Below, piece after piece: positions 1-5,002 of a stretch of DNA of 7,300 bases. Within the stretch, counting starts at the first letter, position 1. Each line of letters begins with the position of its first letter. Position numbers and translations under genes: made by a program. Origin of the DNA: Clostridiales bacterium. GTDB lineage: Bacteria > Bacillota > Clostridia > WRLR01. The notes under the pieces are model-generated. The model was not told where the DNA came from and ran no database searches. It worked only from the letters and a program-made list of their open reading frames with translations. The stretch covers positions 1 to 7,300 of the forward strand of contig JAISFK010000223.1 of the NCBI GenBank assembly GCA_031263625.1, written 5' to 3'.

Positions 1-1333
1 CGACGCCCTCCGGCGCGATCCGCTCGCCGCGCCAGCGCGTCAGCTCCTCCGCGCCGCGCTGCTCGATCGGGATGTCGGCCCCCGTCCTGGCGGACATGTC
101 CAGCGTCGAGAGCGGGCAGGCCACATAGAACGGCAGGCCGAAGTGCCTGGCCAGTATGGCGACGCCGAGCGTGCCGATCTTGTTGGCCGCGTCGCCGTTC
201 GCCGCGACGCGATCGCAGCCGACTATGCAGGCCTGCACCCAGCCCCGCGACATGACCGCCGCCGCCATGCCGTCGGCTATCAGCGTCACGGCGACGCCTG
301 CCTGCGACAGCTCATACGCGGTCAGCCGCGCGCCCTGCAGCAGGGGCCTCGTTTCGTCCGCGAACACCCTGACGCGCGCGCCGCGCTCATGGGCCACGTA
401 GATCGGCGCCAGCGCGGTGCCGTACCTGCTCGTCGCCAGCGCGCCCGCGTTGCAGTGCGTCAGTATGCCCATGCCGTCTTTTACGACCGCCTGCCCCGCC
501 TCGCCGATCCGCCTGCAAACGGCCATGTCCTCCCGCTGCATGCGCATGGCCTCGCCGAGCAGGCGCTCCGCGACGCGCGCTGGGGCCTCGCCGCTGTCCC
601 TGGCGGCCTCGGCAACGCGGCGCATCCTGGCGAGTGCCCAGAACAGGTTGACGGCCGTCGGGCGCGAGGCGGCCAACAGCCCGTCCGCGCGGCGCAGCGC
701 CTCGTAAAACGCGCCCGCTCCGCGCGCCGCATCCCTGTCGCTGGCGCCATTCCCGCAGGGGTTACTCTCGTTGGCATCGTCCCCACTGGCGCCATTCCCG
801 CCGAAATTACTCCCGTCCGCGCCGCCTGCACCGCTCCCGCCAACGCCGATCGCGCCCCCGCCATTCCCGCCGCAAGCCGCATCCCCGTCGGCCGAACCGC
901 CCGCTCCGCAAAGTGCGCCCGTCCCGTCGGCCAGCCGCTCGCTGGCGGCTCGCGCCTCGACGGCCATTCCGAACGCCGCCCCGATCCCTATCGCGGGCGC
1001 GCCGCGCAGGGCCAGCCGCTTTATGGCGTCCGCGCAGTCCCGCGCCGAGCCTATCTCGATCCACGAAACACGCGAGGGCAGCTGCGTCTGATCCAAAAAC
1101 AGCAGCTTGCCGTCCCTGTACTTCACGGGCTGGATTTTCTCAAATATGCCATCCATCCCATCCACAGGCCCATCAATCGCTCCATCCACAGACACACTTA
1201 TCATTTCGCCCATAGACCCATCTGTCATTCCATCCGCGGATCCACTTATCATCCCATCCACAGGCCCTTCTATCATTTCATTCGCAGGCCCATCAATCGC
1301 TCCATCCATAGCCCTATCCGTTATCCCATCCAT
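1..1333 (-). CDS. mtnA: MtnA-family S-methyl-5-thioribose-1-phosphate isomerase, C-terminus cut off by the window
   Basis: Aldose-ketose isomerase that converts methylthioribose 1-phosphate (or a related 5-deoxypentose 1-phosphate) to the ketose 1-phosphate in the cytosol. Reading the minus strand from 1156 gives MDGIFEKIQPVKYRDGKLL, then LRGAPAIGIGAAFG, SRPTAVNLFWAL, ILTHCNAGALATSRYG, GCDRVAANGDAANKIGT and, at the edge, RGAEELTRWRGERIAPEGV. These are the family blocks in order. The expected catalytic Cys is encoded at 452-454 and the Asp at 212-214. About 30-40 C-terminal residues should lie beyond position 1. Two oddities: a Gly/Ala/Asn-rich insert of about 69 codons (722-928), and an in-frame eight-unit repeat at the 5' end (1148-1339). 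The start is uncertain. ATG at 1333 includes the repeat as an N-terminal extension, with AGGA about 14 nt upstream; ATG at 1156 in the last repeat unit gives a normal family N-terminus. It is the last visible gene of the leftward operon, 47 bp after the PNP gene if it starts at 1333. Family call is firm; exact substrate is inferred. Confidence 0.88.
   Translation of the reverse strand, partial: MDGITDRAMDGAIDGPANEMIEGPVDGMISGSADGMTDGSMGEMISVSVDGAIDGPVDGMDGIFEKIQPVKYRDGKLLFLDQTQLPSRVSWIEIGSARDCADAIKRLALRGAPAIGIGAAFGMAVEARAASERLADGTGALCGAGGSADGDAACGGNGGGAIGVGGSGAGGADGSNFGGNGASGDDANESNPCGNGASDRDAARGAGAFYEALRRADGLLAASRPTAVNLFWALARMRRVAEAARDSGEAPARVAERLLGEAMRMQREDMAVCRRIGEAGQAVVKDGMGILTHCNAGALATSRYGTALAPIYVAHERGARVRVFADETRPLLQGARLTAYELSQAGVAVTLIADGMAAAVMSRGWVQACIVGCDRVAANGDAANKIGTLGVAILARHFGLPFYVACPLSTLDMSARTGADIPIEQRGAEELTRWRGERIAPEGV
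722..928 (-). repeat. In-frame low-complexity insert inside mtnA
   Basis: About 69 codons rich in Gly, Ala, Asn, Asp and Ser lie between the conserved IGIGAAFGMAVEARA block and the helix before SRPTAVNLFWAL. Ordinary family members have roughly 30 residues between these blocks; here there are about 100. The DNA is internally repetitive: the 16-mer CTGGCGCCATTCCCGC occurs at 741-756 and 786-801, exactly 45 bp (15 codons) apart, and the sequence after each copy is similar, giving a degenerate 45-bp tandem duplication (741-785 and 786-830). Every step is a multiple of three, so the frame is kept. The encoded GNGAS motif recurs. Confidence 0.8.
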
Positions 1334-1339
1334 AGGCCC
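1148..1339 (-). repeat. Eight tandem 24-bp units at the 5' end of mtnA
   Basis: Read on the minus strand from 1339, the sequence divides into eight consecutive 24-bp units, each an 8-residue word in the mtnA frame: GPMDGITD, RAMDGAID, GPANEMIE, GPVDGMIS, GSADGMTD, GSMGEMIS, VSVDGAID, GPVDGMDG. A 24-bp block is identical at 1165-1188 and 1285-1308, exactly five units apart. There is no stop in the mtnA frame, and the last unit runs straight into IFEKIQPVKYRDG of MtnA. Whether the repeat is translated or is leader RNA depends on the start (1333 or 1156). It is richer in A+T than the neighbouring genes. Confidence 0.9.
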
Positions 1340-1380
1340 GCAGCCATTCCTCGCGCCTTGCCGCCGCTTCTCCGCCCAGC

Positions 1381-2463
1381 CTACCGCAGCAGGCGCAGCG
1401 TTTCCTCCAGCAGCGCCTCGAACAGCGGGCCGGCCTTGGCCGCGCTCTCAAGCACCTCCTCGGATGTCAGCGGCTGGGCGAGTATGCCCGCCGCGAGGTT
1501 GGTCACGCACGATATGCCGCAAACCTTCATTCCGCAGTGATTCGCGACGATGGCCTCCGGCACGGTGGACATGCCGACGGCGCTCGCGCCCAGCGCCTGA
1601 AACATGCGTATCTCGGCGGGCGTTTCAAAGCTAGGCCCCAAAAACCCGACGTACACGCCCTCGCGCAGGGGGATCGACAGCGAGCCCGCCGCGCGCCTTA
1701 CCGTTTCGCGCAGCCCCGGATCATACGCGAACGACATGTCGGGGAAGCGCGGCCCGTATTCGCTGAAATTCGGCCCGGTCAGCGGGTTCTGGCCGGTAAA
1801 GTTGATGTGGTCCTCTATCAGCATGAGATCGCCGGCGCTCCACGCCGGGTTCAGCCCGCCGCTGGCGTTGGTCAGGATCAGCCGGCTGACGCCCAGCTCC
1901 CTGAGCACGCGGACGTGGCGCGTCGCCTCCGGCGCGGCGTAGCCCTCGTACATGTGGAACCTGCCCTGCATGCATATGACGCGCGGCCCGCCCGCGATTT
2001 TGCCGACGATCAGGTTGCCCTTGTGCCCCGGCGCGGTCGAGCGCGCAAAGCGCGGGATGTCGGCATACGGTATAGTGGCCGCGTCCGCGAGCCGGCCGGC
2101 AAACCCGCCCAGCCCGGAGCCCAGGACGACGGCGATGTCCGGGATGTCCCCGGCGGCGCCCTCCGCCCGCCCGCCCGCCGCGCCATCGCAGGCTATACGC
2201 GCGCCAGCCGCGCCATCACCGCATGTCCGCGCGCCATCGCCGCTTGCCATCGCCCCGCCTGCCCGCGCTCCCGCAGCGTCCTCGCCGCCTGCCTGTGCGC
2301 CCGCCGCGCCATCGCCAGCGCCCTCTGCCCGCGCACCAGCCGCGCCAGCGCCCTCGCAGTCCGCCCGCGCTCCCGCCAGACGGCTTCTTATATATGACGC
2401 CGCCTCCCTGATATTCGCCCGCTCGGCGTCTATGTCCGGCAGCCTGCCGCCCGCGTCGCCCAT
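1381..2463 (-). CDS. punA: Class I purine nucleoside phosphorylase (PNP) with a low-complexity insert
   Basis: Cytosolic enzyme that splits purine nucleosides with phosphate to base plus pentose 1-phosphate. The 360-residue product contains the trimeric PNP motifs: phosphate loop VVLGSGLGG (112-120), GRFHMYEGY (167-175) with its His, LTNASGGLNP (197-206), GPSFETPAE (276-284), VGMSTVPEAI (296-305) and CVTNLAAG (319-326). In the family the residue at Asn322 favours 6-oxopurines (inosine, guanosine); methylthioadenosine phosphorylases have Asp there, so I favour PNP over MTAP. Usual length is about 270-280; the excess is an Ala/Gly-rich insert at about residues 30-105, between the N-terminal helix (AASYIRSRL) and the first beta strand. 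The ATG is preceded by GGGGGT with about 8 nt spacing. It lies between the RpiB-like gene (111 bp upstream, three hairpins in the gap) and mtnA, so its product is a plausible feed for the MtnA-type isomerase. Confidence 0.93.
   Translation of the reverse strand: MGDAGGRLPDIDAERANIREAASYIRSRLAGARADCEGAGAAGARAEGAGDGAAGAQAGGEDAAGARAGGAMASGDGARTCGDGAAGARIACDGAAGGRAEGAAGDIPDIAVVLGSGLGGFAGRLADAATIPYADIPRFARSTAPGHKGNLIVGKIAGGPRVICMQGRFHMYEGYAAPEATRHVRVLRELGVSRLILTNASGGLNPAWSAGDLMLIEDHINFTGQNPLTGPNFSEYGPRFPDMSFAYDPGLRETVRRAAGSLSIPLREGVYVGFLGPSFETPAEIRMFQALGASAVGMSTVPEAIVANHCGMKVCGISCVTNLAAGILAQPLTSEEVLESAAKAGPLFEALLEETLRLLR
2149..2376 (-). repeat. In-frame low-complexity insert inside the PNP gene
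   Basis: About 76 codons, almost all Gly, Ala, Arg, Asp and Glu, replace the usual few residues between the N-terminal helix and the VVLGSGLGG strand. The segment is a degenerate tandem of 8-14 residue units with the theme GARA...GDGAA: GARADCEGAGAA, GARAEGAGDGAA, GAQAGGEDAA, GARAGGAMASGDGA, RTCGDGAA, GARIACDGAA, then GGRAEGAAGD leading into IPDIAVVLG. It is in frame throughout, and the codons are nearly all GCN and GGN. It shares no obvious sequence with the inserts in mtnA or the PurM-like gene beyond composition. Confidence 0.82.
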
Positions 2464-2489
2464 AACAAATACCCCCGCATCTCATTCAA

Positions 2490-2564
2490 GCGGGCTTACG
2501 CCCGCAACCCAAGTCGGAACGGGAAAGCGCGGTTTCCCCGTTCCTCACGGGCGCACTGCGCCCG
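2490..2564. other. Three consecutive hairpins in the RpiB-like/PNP intergenic gap
   Basis: The gap between the RpiB-like stop and the PNP start holds three perfect inverted repeats. GCGGGC/GCCCGC pairs around a 4-nt loop at 2490-2505; on the mRNA strand the loop is GUAA, a GNRA tetraloop. GGAACGGG/CCCGTTCC pairs at 2516-2544 with partly pairing AAA/TTT inside. CGGGCGC/GCGCCCG pairs at 2548-2564. None has a U-tract, so these are not classical intrinsic terminators. They may stabilise or process the mRNA, or be a dispersed palindromic (REP-like) element. Function is inferred. Confidence 0.6.
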
Positions 2565-2574
2565 GCCAGACGCG

Positions 2575-3135
2575 CTATTCCGGGAGCGGCCCCAAGTCGT
2601 AGTCGCCCAGGCGCTCCACCTCAAAGCCGTTTTTCTTGAATTTCTCGTAGTCAAAGGCGTCCAGCTCGTCAATGGCCAGCTTGTGGAACTCGTAGAAATT
2701 TTTCCAGTCCTCGTAGCCGTCGCCGAGGCGGTGCTCCAAAAATGCGTCGGCCATGGCGATGCCCGTCTGCGGCGCCACGTAAAACGCCCCCATCGCCAGA
2801 ATGTTGCACCCGTTCCCCGTGACGCACCTGAGCGCGGCGGGCACGCTCTCCGCGACCGCGCAGTGGACGCGCGGGCACTTGCTCGCCGCGATGTGTATGC
2901 CCATGCCGGTCCCGCAAAAGAGCAGGGCGCGCTCAAACTCGCCCTCCGATATCCTGGCTCCCACTTTCAGCCCTATGCGGTGGAACATTTCGGGATCCTT
3001 CTCGCCGGCCTCCCTCACGCCAATGTCGGCCACCGTCCAGCCCTTGGCCTTCAAATGCTTCACGACGGCCTCCTTGAGCGGGAATCCGGCAAAATCCGCG
3101 CCGACCAGAACCTGTTTGTCCGCAATCGTTTTCAT
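2575..3135 (-). CDS. RpiB/LacA/LacB-family sugar-phosphate isomerase, atypical active site
   Basis: The 186-residue product has the family layout: N-terminal VLVGADFAGFPLKEAVVKHL (9-28), then LLFCGTGMGIHIAASK (71-86) with the conserved Cys74 and GTG loop, then GNGCNILAMG (107-116). The family interconverts aldose and ketose phosphates (ribose 5-phosphate in RpiB, galactose 6-phosphate in LacAB). Two positions differ from E. coli RpiB: DHxG is DFAG here (Phe15), and the HND triplet holding the ring-opening His is replaced around residues 105-110 (VTGNGC). It is also about 35-45 residues longer than typical RpiB at the C-terminus (ending DYDLGPLPE). A substrate other than ribose 5-phosphate is therefore likely. 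The ATG has AAAGGA about 9 nt upstream. It follows the PurM-like gene by 72 bp, and that gap is strikingly A+T-rich. It is the only gene of the operon without a low-complexity insert. Confidence 0.82.
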   Translation of the reverse strand: MKTIADKQVLVGADFAGFPLKEAVVKHLKAKGWTVADIGVREAGEKDPEMFHRIGLKVGARISEGEFERALLFCGTGMGIHIAASKCPRVHCAVAESVPAALRCVTGNGCNILAMGAFYVAPQTGIAMADAFLEHRLGDGYEDWKNFYEFHKLAIDELDAFDYEKFKKNGFEVERLGDYDLGPLPE

Positions 3136-3163
3136 GAGCGCTATCCTTTCTTTGATTAATTTT

Positions 3164-3199
3164 TTAATAACTTTATTAATAACTTTATTAATAATTATA
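3164..3199. repeat. Three tandem 12-bp A+T-only-like units between the PurM-like and RpiB-like genes
   Basis: TTAATAACTTTA is repeated exactly at 3164-3175 and 3176-3187, then degenerately (TTAATAATTATA) at 3188-3199. This is an island of nearly pure A+T in a G+C-rich operon, just upstream of the RpiB-like ribosome-binding site. On the minus strand it contains TATAAT (3194-3199) but no good -35 at the right distance. An unstructured leader that helps translation of the downstream gene is at least as likely as an internal promoter. Confidence 0.75.
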
Positions 3200-3207
3200 T
3201 TATTGAC

Positions 3208-4479
3208 TCACCACTGTATGCTGTTGATGAACGACACGCCCTTCGGGCCGCTTGACACTCTCCCGACAATGGCCGCGGCAATGCCCGACTCCGCGGACAC
3301 GCCGGGCAGCGCGCCCTCGATCGACGGATCCGCGACGGCCAGCAGGCCCATGCCCATGTTGAACGCCGCCAGCATCTCCGCGTCGTCGATGCCGCCGTAG
3401 CGCTTGATGAGCTTGAATATGCCGGGAACGCTGACTTTGCTCAGATCTATGCGCGCCTCGGCGCCGTCCGGGAGGATGCGGATCAGGTTGTCGTGGGCGC
3501 CGCCGCCCGTGATGTGGGCCATGCCGTGGACAAGCTGGCCGCCCCGGCCCCCGCCCTGCGCCACGCCCCTCGCCATATCCTGGTGATCGCCCCGCTCCGC
3601 GCCATGGCTATCGCCCATCGCCACGCCATTGCTGCCGCCCCGCTCCGCGCCCGGCCTGGCGCCCCGCGAGCCATCCTGCGCGCTGTCCCGCGAGCTTCCA
3701 CGCCCGCCGTCCTGCGCCTCGCCCCTCGCCATATCCTGATTGCCGTCCCGCGCCCCGTCGCCGGCCCCGGCCCTCAGCAGGCGGCTCACCGCGCCGAAGT
3801 ACGCCGTGTGCGGCTTCAGCAGCGCGTCCATGAAGCTCTCCCCGCCGACCGTCTCGCCGAGTATTTCCGGCCTGTCCCTCATAATCCGGCGCGCGAGCGA
3901 GTAGCCGTTCGTGTGCAGCCCGTTGGACGCCAGCGAAACAATGACGTCGCCGTCGCGGATCGCGGATCCGTCAACGATGGCGTCGCGGCTGACGACGCCC
4001 AGGGCGCTCGCCTGCAATATGTGCCGGCCGGCCGGCAGCACGCCCGGCTGCTCGGAGGTCTCCCCGCCGACGAGGACGCAGCCGTTCTCGCCGCACGCCC
4101 TCGCCATCGCCTTGACGAGCCTCAGCAGCACGGCGCTGTCCATGCTCTCGCATATGATCGTGTCCAGCACGGCGCACGGCGACGCGCCCATGACCACGAC
4201 GTCGTTGACGAGGTGGTTGATGAGATCGCAGGCAATCCACTCGATCCTGTCGCGCTCGAACGAGAGCAGCTGCTTTGAGCCGGGCTCCTCGCTTTTCATG
4301 ACGAAAACGGGCCTGTCAAAACGCGAGAGGTCGATGTCGAGCAGCGACGCGAACGCGCCGACCCGGTTAAGCGGGCGGCATATGTCCGTTCGGCCGGCGG
4401 ACACGAACTCGCCGAACCTGTTTTTCATCTCGTTGGCCATTTCGACGTTCACGCCAGACGACTTGTACGTATTCCCCAT
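3208..4479 (-). CDS. PurM-like (AIR synthase-related) protein with a low-complexity insert
   Basis: The 423-residue product matches the two-domain PurM fold (ATP-using, cytosolic). Blocks in order: YKSSGVNVEMANEM (5-18), LVNDVVVMGASP (90-101), VLVGGETSEQPG (135-146), NGLHTNGYSLARRIM (186-200), HITGGGAHDNLIRILPDG (322-339) and FNMGMGLLAVA (373-383). True PurM closes the imidazole ring in purine synthesis (FGAM to AIR). Here the DGVGTK signature is replaced by EEPGSK (64-69), so this is probably a paralogue with another substrate rather than the biosynthetic enzyme. Usual length is about 340-350; the surplus is an insert at about residues 238-315, between the two domains just before HITGGG. The ATG has GGGAGG five bases upstream, and a TTGCAA/TGTAAT promoter lies about 66 bp upstream. 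First gene of the leftward operon, so its role is probably tied to the nucleoside/pentose phosphate enzymes that follow. Confidence 0.85.
   Translation of the reverse strand: MGNTYKSSGVNVEMANEMKNRFGEFVSAGRTDICRPLNRVGAFASLLDIDLSRFDRPVFVMKSEEPGSKQLLSFERDRIEWIACDLINHLVNDVVVMGASPCAVLDTIICESMDSAVLLRLVKAMARACGENGCVLVGGETSEQPGVLPAGRHILQASALGVVSRDAIVDGSAIRDGDVIVSLASNGLHTNGYSLARRIMRDRPEILGETVGGESFMDALLKPHTAYFGAVSRLLRAGAGDGARDGNQDMARGEAQDGGRGSSRDSAQDGSRGARPGAERGGSNGVAMGDSHGAERGDHQDMARGVAQGGGRGGQLVHGMAHITGGGAHDNLIRILPDGAEARIDLSKVSVPGIFKLIKRYGGIDDAEMLAAFNMGMGLLAVADPSIEGALPGVSAESGIAAAIVGRVSSGPKGVSFINSIQW
3535..3768 (-). repeat. In-frame low-complexity insert inside the PurM-like gene
   Basis: About 78 codons rich in Gly, Arg, Asp, Ala, Ser and Gln sit between VSRLLRAG and VHGMAHITGGG, where PurM proteins have a short linker. 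Internal repeats are clear. A 28-bp block (starting CCTGCGCC and ending CCATATCCTG on the plus strand) occurs at 3555-3582 and 3711-3738 with one mismatch, giving the protein repeat QDMARGxAQxGGRG. GCCCCGCTCCGCGCC occurs at 3589-3603 and 3637-3651, giving GAERG twice. The two 28-bp copies are 156 bp (52 codons) apart, so the frame is kept. Confidence 0.85.
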
Positions 4480-4526
4480 CGATGCCTCCCCAGCCCCGCT
4501 GCTCGCGCGTATTGCGGCCGCCGGCC

Positions 4527-4573
4527 ATGCGGCGCCGCATATATATTACAGCAAATTATTCCGGATATTGCAA
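4527..4573 (-). promoter_or_regulatory. Promoter of the leftward operon with a palindrome at the predicted start
   Basis: On the minus strand TTGCAA (4568-4573) and TGTAAT (4545-4550) are separated by 17 bp in a local A+T-rich patch, about 65-95 bp upstream of the PurM-like ATG. A perfect 14-bp palindrome, ATGCGGCGCCGCAT (4527-4540), lies just downstream of the -10, over the predicted transcription start, which is a good place for a repressor site. The -35/-10 match is moderate and no regulator is identified. The rest of 4574-4698 is G+C-rich with two A7 tracts and no gene that I can support. Confidence 0.5.
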
Positions 4574-4698
4574 GAGCGCGGCAAAATATCTTTCGCCCGC
4601 GGCTGCTCGCGCCTGCCCGCGACCGCCCATGCCACCCACCTGCGCCCCGCCCGAAAAAAATGCTCCGTTTGCGTTACAGTTTGCGGCGAAAAAAACGC

Positions 4699-4728
4699 TT
4701 GACGCTTTGCTTGGCGCCGTCGTACAAT
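4699..4728 (+). promoter_or_regulatory. Promoter of the antisense (antitoxin) RNA
   Basis: TTGACG (4699-4704) and TACAAT (4723-4728) with an 18-bp spacer form a good sigma-70 promoter on the plus strand. An A7 tract (4689-4695) abuts the -35, and another A7 (4654-4660) lies 35 bp further up, resembling an UP element. Transcription would begin near 4735 and run into the terminator at 4785-4829. No plausible open frame with a ribosome-binding site lies in between, consistent with a non-coding RNA. Confidence 0.65.
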
Positions 4729-4734
4729 ATAAGA

Positions 4735-4830
4735 AAGAGTTGCCGCTTTGGTACGGCGGCCTGCTCCATTTGTTTCTTTCTATGAAACAGAACCGTCAGT
4801 CATCAAAGACTTGGCGGTTCTGTTTTTTTA
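4735..4830 (+). ncRNA. Putative antitoxin RNA of a type I toxin-antitoxin pair
   Basis: Bounded by the promoter at 4699-4728 and the intrinsic terminator ending near 4829, this gives an RNA of about 95 nt, convergent with the toxin transcript and antisense to its 3' untranslated end. It also shares plus-strand direct repeats with the toxin leader: GGTACGGCGG at 4750-4759 against GGTACGGTGG at 4961-4970, and CTTTC..ATGAAA at 4776-4787 against 4938-4951. Because the two genes are transcribed in opposite directions, direct repeats become complementary RNA, as in the Fst/par type I systems. Ends and function are inferred; the promoter, terminator and repeats are visible. Confidence 0.6.
4785..4829 (+). 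terminator. Intrinsic terminator of the antitoxin RNA
   Basis: The arms AAACAGAACCG (4785-4795) and CGGTTCTGTTT (4815-4825) are an 11-bp perfect match around a 19-nt loop with a further AGTC/GACT pairing. They are followed by T's to position 4829, so the U-tract is on the plus-strand RNA. The same hairpin forms in the convergent toxin mRNA, just after its stop codon, but with only three U's there. Confidence 0.85.
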
Positions 4831-4926
4831 TCTCGACTTCTTGCTTTTTTTCAGCAGGAAGTAGATTTGAATGGCAACTAGCGCAATTTCCAGCGCCAAC
4901 TTCAATGTTTCAAGCTTGTCAGCCAC
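4828..4926 (-). CDS. Small single-span membrane peptide, putative type I (holin-like) toxin
   Basis: A 32-residue frame starting at GTG (4924-4926): Met-Ala-Asp-Lys, then a hydrophobic helix of about 18 residues containing ALEIALVAIQIYFLL, then a basic tail KKSKKSR and TAA. An in-frame TGA immediately precedes the GTG, so no longer start exists. The ribosome-binding site GAAAGGGGGTGG (4931-4942) is nearly perfect and typical of the small toxins of Bacillota. Size, one membrane span, positive C-terminus, strong site, consensus promoter and convergent antisense RNA all fit the TxpA/BsrG/Fst-like type I toxins, which insert in the membrane. The family is assigned from architecture and composition, not an alignment; a small regulatory membrane peptide is the alternative. 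Confidence 0.75.
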   Translation of the reverse strand: MADKLETLKLALEIALVAIQIYFLLKKSKKSR

Positions 4927-5002
4927 TCAACCACCCCCTTTCAACATGAAAATGCTGATCGGTACGGTGGAACAGTCCGCCAAACGGCAACCCTCAAATG
5001 GA

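Noticed and set aside
722..928. Inserts considered as inteins or insertion sequences
   Set aside because: They are far too short, have no splicing or transposase motifs, no terminal inverted repeats and no target duplications; the composition is simple repeat.
1148..1339. CRISPR array
   Set aside because: The units are contiguous 24-bp repeats without spacers and degenerate copy to copy, in frame with mtnA.
143..1540. 465-residue plus-strand open frame opposite mtnA
   Set aside because: The minus strand encodes a clear MtnA. The plus frame is Arg/Pro/Ala-rich with no family motifs and exists because G+C-rich DNA has few stops.
1537..2397. 286-residue plus-strand open frame opposite the PNP gene
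   Set aside because: It is antisense to a conserved PNP, with low-complexity composition and no ribosome-binding site evidence.
3194..3199. TATAAT as an internal promoter for the RpiB-like gene
   Set aside because: No acceptable -35 hexamer at 16-18 bp; in such A+T-rich sequence a TATAAT match is expected by chance.
3493..4278. 261-residue plus-strand open frame opposite the PurM-like gene
   Set aside because: It is a shadow of the PurM-like coding sequence; composition is His/Arg/Ala-rich without recognisable domains.
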